Source: an uncultured Clostridia bacterium (lineage in GTDB: Bacteria; Bacillota; Clostridia; Christensenellales; Pumilibacteraceae). Taken from it: DNA of 33,645 nt. The stretch is from contig CANQAE010000014.1 of assembly GCA_947589465.1 (NCBI GenBank), positions 1-33,645 of the forward strand. The letters are read 5' to 3'. The notes beneath the pieces were generated by a model. It saw only the letters and a list, made by a program, of their open reading frames with translations. It had not been told where the DNA came from and made no database searches. Both the position numbers and the translations under genes were made by a program. Shown piece by piece: positions 14,101-21,643 of the stretch; position 1 is the stretch's first letter, and every line of letters starts with the position of its first letter.

Positions 14101-16937
14101 AGCGTAAACGTAATTTCGCCCTTGTCTTTTCCGAAAACTTCGTCGTCTACCGACCACTTGTCGTCTTCGCTCGAAACGCTGTTTTTGAGATCTGTGCCGT
14201 TGTATGTCACTTTCTGCTCGTTAATGGTGATCGTAACGTTCCTTTTGTTTATAGTGAAAGTCTTGGTGACCTCGCCAGAATAATTGTCTTTGAAAGTGAC
14301 TTTTACGGTAGCATTGCCCGCGTCGGTATTCTTCTCGTACGTCACCGTATAGTCGGTGGTAATTTCGGGAAGCAATTCGTCGACAGTAACGCTGACATTA
14401 GGCGTTTTTTGCGTGCCGTCATACGTCAAATTGTCCGCATCGACAAGCGTAACATCGTTGTCAGTAACCGACCTGGGGTCGATTTTTACCTTTTTAGTTA
14501 CTTCGCCGTCGAAATTGTCCTTGCCCTTTATCTTTACTTTGAACGTACCCTTATTCGTGCTGTCGCCCTCGATCTCCAAATCGAAATCGCTTTCGGTAAG
14601 AACTGCACCGTTGAAGTTGATCTTGACTTGGGACTTCAAAAACGTTTCGTCGTATGCACTACCCTTATAGGTCAAATTGTCGAACTCCTCGACCATACCG
14701 TCATTCAAAGTGTACGGCTTAACTTCTATTTCGAAGGTGTGCGAAGATTCCAACTTGTACGCTTCTTCTGCGCCCGTAAACCAGAAAAATCCTTCGCCGA
14801 GGTTTACCGTGACTTGATGTGTGCCGACGTCTTTAAATTCTTTGTCGAAATTTACTGTTATTGCTTCCTCAATGCTCGAATAACCATCGGCATATAAACT
14901 ATTAAAAAGTCCTTTTATGTCGCTATCTTGAATATTTTCACCGTCGTAGACTAAATTACCCAACTTACCGTGTTCTTCGAGATATATTGCGACAGTGGCT
15001 TCGTCGGTTTTTTCACAACCCATTACCGTGCATTGACGGGTTATGGTCTGTACCGAATTATTATTGTGAGCGAGCAATGAATCTTTGTAGTCGTCCACGT
15101 TCCACTCATCAAACTGATCTTCTTCGTGATCCATAGCCCAACTGCCTTTGAGTCCGGTAGCCTCCGCGGTATGACCTTCGACATTGGACGCCAATTTTGT
15201 GAGATCGTACGAAGGTATACCAAAAGACGCGCCCATTTTAGACGTATATGTGCTATCCGCTTTAAGATCTACAAGTACGCTGTGCGCCGCATCGTATCCT
15301 CTCGCGGTAGCGCCGCTTCGAACCACTTTGTTGCAGTTAGAACCGCTCGTTCCGCCGTAAGTTTCGTCAGCCGAAACAACGGCGTCGGCTGTAAGGGTTA
15401 TCTTACCCTTATCGCCCTCGGTCTGCGCTACGCCGACAAACGTCGCTCCTTCTTTAATTTCGAGCGTGCCGTTTACAATAAGATTGCCGTGCGTAGAATA
15501 TCCGCCCGTCCTCAATTCGTCGGGTAATGGGTACCATTTTCCGCCCATTTTGTACGGAGCGGAATTGTTTGTGTCTGTACAGTCAAGACCGTCGTAAACC
15601 TGTAAGCCGCCCGTAGAACTCAAAACGCTCAAAGTAGCGCCTTCGCCTATCGTCAACGTCGCGCCCGGCAATATCCTTATTTTATTGGAAAATTCGTATT
15701 TGCTACCATCGCCATTGAGTTGTATATCATAGTTAAACGGTATCGGAAAAAATACAGGAGCAGTATCTATGGTAACGGCAGGGAAAAAGGCGAAAGAAAG
15801 TTTAATTTCCAATTTCATAGAATTGTACTTTGCGCCACCTTCGAATGTCATCGAGGTTTTTCCTACGACATTCGTATCGTTGGATTCGGGATTCGAAGTT
15901 ACCTTGTTCTCGTCAGTATATTTGACGGTAACCTTGGACGATTCGGTATTGAGGTAAAACATTGTTTCCTCTCCGCCTATAAGTTCAACTGTCGATTCGT
16001 TATGATTGCTACTTGCATACAATTGCACGTTTGCTTTGACGTGCGAACCGAAATATGCGGTATATCCTTTGTCGCATTGAATATTCGGCATCGTAAAACG
16101 GTTAAAAGGACATTCACTCCCTCCATATAAAGCGGTAGTAATAGTGCCTCCCATAAAGTCGCATACGACAAAAGGATGAAGTAACGTTCCCCCGCTCTTT
16201 ACTTCCACGCTGCCCGTGCCTTTAAGGAGCCCGTATACGTCAAGTTCACCGTTGCTTTCAATATTTATATCGCCGTTTACTACGAGTTTTGCATAATAAC
16301 TCGAAGTATGACCCTGCAAAGCGGGTTGACTTCCGTAATACATCATGCCTCCGACGCGTACCGTACCGTTTATCGTTAGACTACCGTTTATCGTAAGTTC
16401 GGAGTATAGATATTTGTCATCTGCCGCTTGCCAAGCGAACTTATATTGTTCAGCCGTACCTGTGGATGCTGTTGCTTTGAAATCCTTTTGTTCGTTGATA
16501 GGCAAAATAAGTTCTACGCCCGCAGGCACTTCAATATCTTCTGTGATAGTCGCCGTTCTCTTGTCGCCATTAGTCGCCTTTTCGCTGTCGGCAGTAAAAT
16601 AGAATTTATCTCCTGAACTTCCCGCTTGAAGTTGTTCGAAAAATTCTTCGCTTGTCGATATGGATTGTTCCTCTCCCGCATCGCCAGTCTTTTTATACCC
16701 AAAGGGCGTTGCTTCCGCTACTGCCATAGGTTCGGCGGCGGTTAGCGTTCGCTGAGATCCGACAAGAGGATCTTCGGTCTTGCTTTGCGTGACTTCGCTT
16801 GCATATGAATTACGATCGCAGACTTTGTCACTTTGCGGCAAAGCAATGGCAACAGATGCGCAAAGCATCAAAAAAACAGATAGGCAAAAAATAACCCATC
16901 TGCGAAATACGCCAAAATAAGCCTTGTATCTCATCAT
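11118..16937 (-). CDS. Giant repetitive surface protein with MBG-like repeats
   Basis: 1939 residues. N-terminal signal peptide (about 1-33, FCLSVFLMLCASVAIA), then a stretch of short beta-strands rich in NGDINIESNGELDVYG-type turns (about 150-560) suggestive of a beta-helix. From about 750 to 1790 there are roughly a dozen Ig-like repeats of 80-90 residues, each with a variant of TYNG/TYDG and closing DAGNYTI-like strands; these resemble the MBG family of bacterial surface modules. A helical stretch and one hydrophobic helix (last about 25 residues) follow. No LPXTG motif. The start at 16937 is chosen over an in-frame ATG at 16970, because that ATG lies inside the -10 box (TATAATG) and GGGGG sits 7 nt before 16937. 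Probably a cell-wall stalk or adhesin. Coupled to the lipoprotein downstream. Confidence 0.85.
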   Translation of the reverse strand: MMRYKAYFGVFRRWVIFCLSVFLMLCASVAIALPQSDKVCDRNSYASEVTQSKTEDPLVGSQRTLTAAEPMAVAEATPFGYKKTGDAGEEQSISTSEEFFEQLQAGSSGDKFYFTADSEKATNGDKRTATITEDIEVPAGVELILPINEQKDFKATASTGTAEQYKFAWQAADDKYLYSELTINGSLTINGTVRVGGMMYYGSQPALQGHTSSYYAKLVVNGDINIESNGELDVYGLLKGTGSVEVKSGGTLLHPFVVCDFMGGTITTALYGGSECPFNRFTMPNIQCDKGYTAYFGSHVKANVQLYASSNHNESTVELIGGEETMFYLNTESSKVTVKYTDENKVTSNPESNDTNVVGKTSMTFEGGAKYNSMKLEIKLSFAFFPAVTIDTAPVFFPIPFNYDIQLNGDGSKYEFSNKIRILPGATLTIGEGATLSVLSSTGGLQVYDGLDCTDTNNSAPYKMGGKWYPLPDELRTGGYSTHGNLIVNGTLEIKEGATFVGVAQTEGDKGKITLTADAVVSADETYGGTSGSNCNKVVRSGATARGYDAAHSVLVDLKADSTYTSKMGASFGIPSYDLTKLASNVEGHTAEATGLKGSWAMDHEEDQFDEWNVDDYKDSLLAHNNNSVQTITRQCTVMGCEKTDEATVAIYLEEHGKLGNLVYDGENIQDSDIKGLFNSLYADGYSSIEEAITVNFDKEFKDVGTHQVTVNLGEGFFWFTGAEEAYKLESSHTFEIEVKPYTLNDGMVEEFDNLTYKGSAYDETFLKSQVKINFNGAVLTESDFDLEIEGDSTNKGTFKVKIKGKDNFDGEVTKKVKIDPRSVTDNDVTLVDADNLTYDGTQKTPNVSVTVDELLPEITTDYTVTYEKNTDAGNATVKVTFKDNYSGEVTKTFTINKRNVTITINEQKVTYNGTDLKNSVSSEDDKWSVDDEVFGKDKGEITFTLSTDSATNAGSYDIKGAASGNKSGNYIFDFQGTNKFVIDPLNITSISPEVVFKNTYTYANQKFEPQQEDMTITANDLTLTQEDYEITGYGDNKNAGEGTVNIQAKRNFTGTFAAKFTIEKAKVTITADDKNSPVGQEALELTAKIDGVVDNDYEFTKDTDYKLEVNDKDFTKTMNTYDIVVTLLKDSQNGWDNYTVETKNGKYTVTAAIFQNIEFEGETVEYDGTAHTLDEKKISNAPENAKFSFAYFKGDGTAQSVEKESIIDAGDYTIKATISATHDNGQTYTMEITAKLVISPKKVIVHINEQSNEYNGSAFSATSNKGTDYTVDKGAFIERDEISVTLTASATDVGVTNIEGKIDGKGKDNYEVTFEGGVEAFKITAKQVNLEIKVQSVDYNRNSHEAQSVKSESYELNGVVEGDDVTVKLTVSGSAIDAGNYNITAVLEGAKAGNYSLAEYDGTNKFVINTLDLNDAEIVLSEKYTYTQNKIEPSKDKLTVTVKGIVLQSEEYSVSYGENVNAGKDAGSVTVTAANKNFVGEKTLNFDIAKKSIASAKVTVAETVVYNGKAQTPKVTITLEGYSFTDDDYETEYSANTNAGEATVTVTAKGNNFEGSANGTFEIEKATVTVTPKDINAVYGDAIKDLDYDVSGLMEGEEQEENDIDSWLDRSTDATENCNAGEYTITFKLSETQPSNYNVVLSKETANYNVAKKEISIEIEDQTDEFGFGKKYSFVSDAWNISEGQSFVGDDGKEQLAVTLTAPQDGADADTYEIDATSTSENYEVTVAKKGKYTVTKKDVSDQLFVLLVNGSQPSITDGIYKVPFAGEPLTVSASVAVMEGDSPANVTVKVDPETIDDVGEFTITATVESKNYSGSKEFTVVAEAAENYTAHLEKVIEELISVADGLTAEDLTAADFDKVKRLADLIETLSEDEMFYGEERIAPYKAIVDKWNGTNIDAVIAEAVMVADAPISWLAETIATVSALLSLAYIIMKGGLL

Positions 16938-16968
16938 TAATTTCCCCCATTCAATGATTTGTATGTTC

Positions 16969-16998
16969 ATTATACCATATTATTTTGAGCCAATGCAA
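16969..16998 (-). promoter_or_regulatory. Promoter of the giant surface-protein operon
   Basis: Minus strand: TTGCAT (16993-16998), 18-bp spacer, extended -10 TGGTATAAT (box at 16969-16974). Transcription starts near 16962, so the ATG at 16970 cannot be used. Confidence 0.65.
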
Positions 16999-17337
16999 CA
17001 AAAATTATATATAATTTAAAAAATATTTGGATTTCTTATTTCGTCACAAATTGTCACCAATTATAAAAAATAGAAGCGTAATGACTTTTAAACGCTTATT
17101 CTTGCTTGCACTTACGAAAATAAAGCGACGATAGCCGCCTTGTGCGAGATACTGTACTCTCGCGAATTATGAATCCCCTCAGTCTGCTTCGCAGACGGCT
17201 CCCCTTGTTAAGGGACGCCAATAAGGTGCGGCGGTTGCCGCTGTATGCGTTTTCCTATGCTTTTCCAAAAGCATATTACTTTTTACACTTTTATTTTCGA
17301 CAATATACAATAAAATCGAATTTACATAATTTAAAAT
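16999..17337. other. Gene-free stretch with hairpins and a dispersed repeat
   Basis: No gene seen. It holds dispersed palindrome copy 2 (17140-17166), a hairpin GTCTGC-TTC-GCAGAC, a small stem CCCTT-GTT-AAGGG, a stem GCGGC-GGTT-GCCGC, and a palindrome ATGCTTTT-CC-AAAAGCAT (17257-17274). Confidence 0.6.
17140..17166 (+). repeat. Dispersed palindrome, copy 2
   Basis: TTGTGCGAG-ATACTGTA-CTCTCGCGAA, preceded by AATAAAGCGACGATAGCC. It matches the copies at 10331 and 33112 with a one-base deletion in the loop. Confidence 0.6.
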
Positions 17338-17366
17338 TTGACAAAATAATTTGTTAGGTGTATAAT
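17338..17366 (+). promoter_or_regulatory. Promoter of iorA-iorB
   Basis: TTGACA (17338-17343), 17-bp spacer, TATAAT (17361-17366), perfect consensus. GGAGG (17387-17391) follows, 5 nt before the ATG at 17397. Confidence 0.9.
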
Positions 17367-17396
17367 ATTATTTAAGTATAAGACTTGGAGGTTATA

Positions 17397-19190
17397 ATGT
17401 CTAAACAACAACTTATGACTGGCAACGAAGCAATCGCGCGCGGCGTATACGAAGCGGGCGTACGCTTTGCCGCCGCATATCCGGGCACGCCCAGCACCGA
17501 AATTCTCGAAAACATCGCTTTACATAAGGAAATTTCGGCTCAATGGTCGCCCAACGAAAAAGTCGCTCTCGAAGTTGCCTACGGCGCCTCGATCGGCGGA
17601 GCGCGAAGTTTCGCGAGCATGAAGCACGTAGGTTTGAACGTCGCCGCCGATCCGTTTTTTACCATAGCCTATACGGGCGGCAATGCGGGACTCGTGGTAG
17701 TCACCGCCGACGAACCGGGACAACATTCTTCGCAAAACGAGCAGGACAATCGCAACTATGCGCGACACGCGAAAGTTCCCATGTTCGAGCCTTCCGACTC
17801 CGCTGAATGTAAGGCAATGACTAAATTCTCTTTCGAGATGAGCGAAAAATACGAAACACCCGTACTTATCAGGGTAACAACCAGAGTATGCCATTCGAAA
17901 AGTTTGGTCGAACTCGAACCGAGAGAAGAAAAGCAAATCGTTCCGTACGTAAAAAATGCCACCAAGTATGTTTGCGTACCCGCAAACGCACGCGTTCGTC
18001 GCGCCGAAGTCGAAAAGCGTCTTGACGCGCTCAAAGAATATTCGAACAACTGCGAGTGGAACGTCATTACCGACAACGGCAAGGACGTCGGCGTTATCGC
18101 AAGCGGTATGGCTATCAACTATGCGCGCGAAGTGTTTGGTAGCGACGCTAATTATCTCAAAATAGGATTCAGTTATCCCCTTCCCTTGAAACTTATCCAA
18201 AAGTTCGCAAAGGGGCTCAAAAAATTATACGTTATCGAAGAAAACGACGAGTATATCGAGGACGCGGTAAAAATGGCGGGATTTGGCAACATTTGCTACG
18301 GCAAATACGCCCCCGACGGAAGCAGATTCTTGCCCGCGTTCGGCGAACTCACTTCCGACGTTGTCCGCAAGACGGTTACGGGCAAGGAAATTCCTGCGGC
18401 GTCTTTCGACCGCTCGAAGGTAATAGGCAGACCCCCCGCTCTTTGCGCAGGCTGCCCGCACAGAGGTTTCTTCTTCGAACTCGGTAAGCGCAAGGACGTT
18501 ATCGTTTCGGGCGATATCGGCTGCTATACCCTCGGCTTCGCGGCTCCGTACAACGCCATGGACTGCAACTGCTGCATGGGCGCGTCGGTCAGCGGCGCTA
18601 ACGGTATTCAAAAAGTCCTCAATATGGTCGAAGGCAGTACAAAACGAGTTGTCGGCGTACTCGGCGATTCCACTTTCTTCCATAGCGGAATGACGTCGCT
18701 ACTCGACATAGTTTACAACAAGGGCAACTGCATAACCGTCATTCTCGACAACCGCATCACAGGTATGACGGGACACCAGCAAAACCCCGGCACGGGCTAC
18801 ACCGCGCAAGGCGACGAAACGGTGGCTGTCGATATCGAAGGCATTGTCAAGGCTTTGGGCATAAAGCATATCAGAGTTATCGACCCCAACGACCTCAAAC
18901 TCGTGCGCGAAACTCTCGATTGGGCTATCGGGCTCGACGAACCGAGCGTTATCATTACAAGATATCCTTGCGTACTCAAAAAGATGAGCCTTATGGACAA
19001 GAGCGAGTGGCCTGACGCATATCACAACAAATGCACGGTGGACAAGGACGTTTGCATAGGTTGCAAGGCTTGTCTGCGCAGCGGCTGCCCCGCTATTTCG
19101 GTCAAAAACAAGAAAGCCGTTATTGACGACACTATGTGCGTCGGCTGCACTGTGTGCAAGCAAATCTGCCCCAAAGCGGCAATCAAATAA
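17397..19190 (+). CDS. iorA: Indolepyruvate ferredoxin oxidoreductase, alpha subunit
   Basis: 597 residues. With IorB it oxidatively decarboxylates aryl-pyruvates (from Trp, Phe, Tyr) to aryl-acetyl-CoA, passing electrons to ferredoxin in the cytoplasm of anaerobes. The N-terminal half has the pyruvate-oxidoreductase signature (TGNEAIARGVYEAG, then AAYPGTPSTE). A later TPP-binding region shows GDIGCYTLG and GDSTFFHSG with LDNRITGMTGHQ. The C-terminus holds two [4Fe-4S] ferredoxin motifs: C553, C556, C559, C564 and C581, C584, C587, C591. The start is the ATG at 17397; an in-frame TTG 12 nt upstream is inside the ribosome site. The gene ends 11 bp before iorB. All expected motifs are present and the length is normal for the family. 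Confidence 0.96.
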   Translation: MSKQQLMTGNEAIARGVYEAGVRFAAAYPGTPSTEILENIALHKEISAQWSPNEKVALEVAYGASIGGARSFASMKHVGLNVAADPFFTIAYTGGNAGLVVVTADEPGQHSSQNEQDNRNYARHAKVPMFEPSDSAECKAMTKFSFEMSEKYETPVLIRVTTRVCHSKSLVELEPREEKQIVPYVKNATKYVCVPANARVRRAEVEKRLDALKEYSNNCEWNVITDNGKDVGVIASGMAINYAREVFGSDANYLKIGFSYPLPLKLIQKFAKGLKKLYVIEENDEYIEDAVKMAGFGNICYGKYAPDGSRFLPAFGELTSDVVRKTVTGKEIPAASFDRSKVIGRPPALCAGCPHRGFFFELGKRKDVIVSGDIGCYTLGFAAPYNAMDCNCCMGASVSGANGIQKVLNMVEGSTKRVVGVLGDSTFFHSGMTSLLDIVYNKGNCITVILDNRITGMTGHQQNPGTGYTAQGDETVAVDIEGIVKALGIKHIRVIDPNDLKLVRETLDWAIGLDEPSVIITRYPCVLKKMSLMDKSEWPDAYHNKCTVDKDVCIGCKACLRSGCPAISVKNKKAVIDDTMCVGCTVCKQICPKAAIK

Positions 19191-19201
19191 GGAGGGATAT
19201 T

Positions 19202-19777
19202 ATGACTAAAAATATTCTGCTCGTGGGCGTTGGCGGTCAAGGTACGATCCTTGCAAGCAAGATTCTCACGCTCGGCTTGCAAAAGGCAAATTACGATGTT
19301 AAAATGAGCGAGATCCACGGTATGAGTCAGCGCGGCGGCTCGGTTACTTCGCATATCAGATATTCGGAGGACAAAGTTTACTCACCCGTTATCGAAATAG
19401 GAAATGCCGACGTCATCGTCGCGTTCGAAAAAATGGAAGCGCTTCGCTACCTCGATTATCTCAAAAAGGACGGCAAGGTGTTCGTAAACGATTTCGAGAT
19501 CCCCGGTATGCCCATTACTTCGGGTCAAGTCGAATATCCCGAAGGCATAATCGAAGAACTCCGTAAACACGCCGACACTACCGTCATAGACGCAGACAAG
19601 GAAGCCGAACGCATTGGCAATCCCAAGGTTATGAATATGATACTGCTCGGTACTATCATAGGGTCGATGAACCTTACGCATATTGATTGGGATACGATTT
19701 TGAGCGAAAACGTCAAACCTCAATTCGTCGAACTCAACAAGGCGGCGATAAGACGAGGAATAGAACTCGCAAAATAA
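19202..19777 (+). CDS. iorB: Indolepyruvate ferredoxin oxidoreductase, beta subunit
   Basis: 191 residues, the pyruvate ferredoxin oxidoreductase gamma-type domain: GVGGQGTILASKIL at 8-21 and SEIHGMSQRGGSVTSHIR in the middle. It partners IorA. GGAGGG lies just before the ATG at 19202; although the frame is open further upstream into iorA, this start matches the family N-terminus (MTKNILLVGVGGQG). A strong hairpin terminator follows within 25 bp. Confidence 0.95.
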   Translation: MTKNILLVGVGGQGTILASKILTLGLQKANYDVKMSEIHGMSQRGGSVTSHIRYSEDKVYSPVIEIGNADVIVAFEKMEALRYLDYLKKDGKVFVNDFEIPGMPITSGQVEYPEGIIEELRKHADTTVIDADKEAERIGNPKVMNMILLGTIIGSMNLTHIDWDTILSENVKPQFVELNKAAIRRGIELAK

Positions 19778-19797
19778 TTTATTTTAAGCGAAATACA

Positions 19798-19830
19798 AAA
19801 ACGGTTCGGTACTTTCCGAGCCGTTTTTTT
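19798..19830 (+). terminator. Terminator of iorA-iorB
   Basis: AAAACGGTTCGG (19798-19809) / CCGAGCCGTTTT (19816-19827) with one wobble pair, loop TACTTT, then a T-run. Confidence 0.92.
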
Positions 19831-19877
19831 AATACATCCCCCGCCCTTTTTGTTTTGCCGCGCAGTATTCCAAAATA

Positions 19878-19914
19878 AACAAAAGCGGCTCCGAAACATT
19901 GTTTCGAAGTCGTT
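19878..19914 (-). terminator. Terminator of the lipoprotein pair
   Basis: Read on the minus strand, a stem of about 16 positions (arms ending AAACA / TGTTT, one mismatch and some wobbles) is followed by TTTTGTTTATTTT. It lies 43 bp beyond the stop of the 19958-20311 gene. Confidence 0.65.
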
Positions 19915-19957
19915 TGGGACCTTTCAAATATTCCTTTGCCGCTTTGTATCGTCGATA

Positions 19958-20311
19958 TTAGATTAAATTAACAGATTCTTCGTCACCAAATATGACGGCA
20001 TTGCCTTTCTTTGCAACCTTGCCGTACTTGCTGTCTTTGATACTGTTATAGTAATCGGATGCGTCGTTACCTTCTTTGAACGCTATAACGAAAACGGTAT
20101 TGGTGAGTTTCGTTGCCATGAACGCGTAATCTATCTCTGCGTCCTCGGCTACGGATATGCCGTATTTCTGCAAGTCCTTTGCTTCCAAAAGAACTACACC
20201 ATATTTGTTATCCTCAAATTTCTTTTTGAGATCATCGGACGACGGGGTGCAAGCGCACATTGCCACGATACCGATAGCCAAAACAGCCATAATAATAGCA
20301 ATCTTCTTCAT
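19958..20311 (-). CDS. Small predicted lipoprotein, unknown function
   Basis: 117 residues. Signal peptide with Cys21 in the sequence AMCAC, so lipidation is likely. The mature part (about 96 residues) contains KYGVVLLEAKDLQKYGISV and a second similar KYGKV segment; no family recognised. The ATG at 20311 is preceded by AAGGAGGT with a 7-nt gap; the in-frame TTG two codons upstream is less likely. It follows the gene at 20327-20731 by 15 bp, sharing its promoter. Both products should sit on the outer face of the membrane. Confidence 0.75.
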   Translation of the reverse strand: MKKIAIIMAVLAIGIVAMCACTPSSDDLKKKFEDNKYGVVLLEAKDLQKYGISVAEDAEIDYAFMATKLTNTVFVIAFKEGNDASDYYNSIKDSKYGKVAKKGNAVIFGDEESVNLI

Positions 20312-20326
20312 AAACAAACCTCCTTT

Positions 20327-20731
20327 TTATATTTTTGTATATACACCTGCAATTTCTTCACTGCCGGGTACATCCATACTGCCTAAAATCGTCAATTTGC
20401 CGTCCTTCAAAGTGGCGTTTGCATTGCCGTTAGCATATCCGTTTTGCGCCGCCTTGTAAAAAGAAAACGTAATGACTATTATTTCGTCATCTACGCCGAA
20501 ATTGCCCTTTATGACATTGAACCTGTCGCTGTCGAACGGACCGCCCTTATAACTCGATGAATCGCCGAATTTTCGCTCGAACAAAAACGAACCCGACGCG
20601 TCGAGAGTTATCGTATACGTTACGTCGTGCCCATTGCGAACATATTTGCCCGCATAGTTGTTATACTTGCCGCAACCGAAACAAAAAGCCGCAAGCACAA
20701 GCACGATCATTATCGCCGCAACACGCTTCAT
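20327..20731 (-). CDS. Small predicted lipoprotein, unknown function
   Basis: 134 residues. Signal peptide and lipobox CFGC (Cys20). The mature sequence is a small beta-rich domain (YAGKYVRNGHDVTYTITLD, then a glycine/asparagine-rich NGYANGNANATL), similar in style to lipocalin-like small-domain lipoproteins, but I cannot assign a family. The start is the ATG with GGGAGGG 5 nt before; a longer frame upstream runs through the promoter and is rejected. First gene of a two-gene operon. Confidence 0.75.
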   Translation of the reverse strand: MKRVAAIMIVLVLAAFCFGCGKYNNYAGKYVRNGHDVTYTITLDASGSFLFERKFGDSSSYKGGPFDSDRFNVIKGNFGVDDEIIVITFSFYKAAQNGYANGNANATLKDGKLTILGSMDVPGSEEIAGVYTKI

Positions 20732-20752
20732 TGAGTCCCTCCCGACCGTAAA

Positions 20753-20781
20753 ATTATAGCAATCAAACAAATTATTGTCAA
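20753..20781 (-). promoter_or_regulatory. Promoter of the lipoprotein pair
   Basis: Minus strand: TTGACA (20776-20781), 17-bp spacer, TATAAT (20753-20758), perfect consensus. Leader about 15 nt. Confidence 0.88.
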
Positions 20782-20879
20782 GCATAATGGGCGGCAATTT
20801 TTCAAAAATAAAAATCACATCGTCGGGCTTTAAAGAATATTATTATACAGAGCCGCATTAATAACCAAAGGAGTTAATT

Positions 20880-21167
20880 ATGCAAGAAAAAACAAGATTG
20901 AGCGGAGCCAAATTTATACTTATGGACTGCCATCACGAGCAGATCATGTGCATAAAAACGGACTCCAACGGCGAAGCGATCATAGATTGCTTGCCGTACG
21001 GCAAATACTATCTGCGCGAAGCGGAACCCCCTCAGGGCTACCACCGCTGCTGCGAAGAAGTCGAAATAGTTATTGACGAAAACAACGACCACCGCTGTGT
21101 CGAATTTATCAATAAGCGCAAGACGGGTAGCATAAAGATAATCAAATACGGCATAGAATGTCAATAA
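20880..21167 (+). CDS. Stand-alone SpaA/Cna-B-like domain protein
   Basis: 95 residues, almost entirely one prealbumin-like (SpaA/Cna-B) repeat as found in pilins and adhesins: LSGAKFIL (7-14), DSNGEAIIDCLPYGKYYLRE (28-47), PPQGY (50-54) and VEFIN (74-78). In family terms E47 and N78 fit the isopeptide Glu and Asn, but the first strand, which normally brings the isopeptide Lys, is cut short; a strand of that type (GSIKIIKYG) appears instead at the C-terminus (83-91). There is no signal peptide, cell-wall motif or neighbouring sortase. Seven Cys and four His are unusual for this fold. AAAGGAG lies 7 nt before the ATG, and a hairpin terminator follows. It may be an excised repeat from a larger adhesin or a cytoplasmic self-assembling protein. 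Confidence 0.75.
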   Translation: MQEKTRLSGAKFILMDCHHEQIMCIKTDSNGEAIIDCLPYGKYYLREAEPPQGYHRCCEEVEIVIDENNDHRCVEFINKRKTGSIKIIKYGIECQ

Positions 21168-21196
21168 CAAATACTTAAAGAAAAAAGTCGGCTGTT

Positions 21197-21238
21197 GTCG
21201 AAGGCGTCGAGTACTCGGCGTCTTCGACATAGTTTTTG
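21197..21238 (+). terminator. Terminator after the SpaA-like gene
   Basis: A 15-bp stem (21197-21211 / 21214-21228, two wobble pairs) with a TA loop and CGAGTACTCG at its tip, followed by a short T-run at 21233. Confidence 0.8.
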
Positions 21239-21240
21239 AT

Positions 21241-21269
21241 TTGACATTTGCAAAATAAAATGCTAAACT
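21241..21269 (+). promoter_or_regulatory. Promoter of the small hydrophobic protein gene
   Basis: TTGACA (21241-21246), 17-bp spacer, extended -10 TGCTAAACT (box 21264-21269). The ATG at 21276 lies 6 nt after the box, so the message is probably leaderless. Confidence 0.75.
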
Positions 21270-21275
21270 GTCGTT

Positions 21276-21545
21276 ATGAACAAGATCATTCCGATTGCGA
21301 ATATTGTCGTAAGTATCATAGCAGCCGTCGTTTCGGTCTGCGGCTTGGTTTTTACCGCCCTCTCGAAAGCGATCGCGCCGTTTTCGGCATTCGCGATAGT
21401 CACTATAATAACGGCTTTTATTATATCCGTGGCAAACTGCGGATTTTCGCTCGCGTTTATAAAAAGCAAAATTTGCATAGTCGGTTGCATTATTTCGCTA
21501 CTTTCCGTAATCTTGTGCATAATTTCATTTGTAATATTGCTGTAA
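21276..21545 (+). CDS. Small three-helix hydrophobic protein, unknown function
   Basis: 89 residues, nearly all hydrophobic: helices at about 4-30, 36-62 and 66-89, joined by short loops. No motif recognised. No ribosome site precedes the ATG, which falls at the expected transcription start of a clear promoter, supporting a real, leaderless gene. The downstream hairpin at 21594-21632 would end the transcript. It converges on alaS. Confidence 0.6.
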   Translation: MNKIIPIANIVVSIIAAVVSVCGLVFTALSKAIAPFSAFAIVTIITAFIISVANCGFSLAFIKSKICIVGCIISLLSVILCIISFVILL

Positions 21546-21593
21546 AATTCGATTTTCGTACCCCATATGGCAAAAATCGACATAAAAAATATA

Positions 21594-21632
21594 GGCGCAA
21601 CGACGATAACATCGTTGCGCCCGATTTTTTTT
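21594..21632. terminator. Bidirectional terminator beyond alaS
   Basis: GGCGCAACGA (21594-21603) / TCGTTGCGCC (21612-21621), loop CGATAACA, followed on the plus strand by CGATTTTTTTT and on the minus strand by TATATTTTTT. Serves the metK-alaS operon and the small hydrophobic gene. Confidence 0.9.
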
Positions 21633-21643
21633 GAGTTCGCGGT

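Noticed and set aside
12591-14897. A 768-codon frame antisense to the giant surface protein
   Set aside because: It is a shadow of the sense strand's codon bias. The sense frame has a promoter, signal peptide and recurring domains; the antisense frame has none.
16938-16970. Upstream start codon for the giant surface protein
   Set aside because: The ATG at 16970 is part of the -10 box (TATAATG), so it would not be in the transcript.
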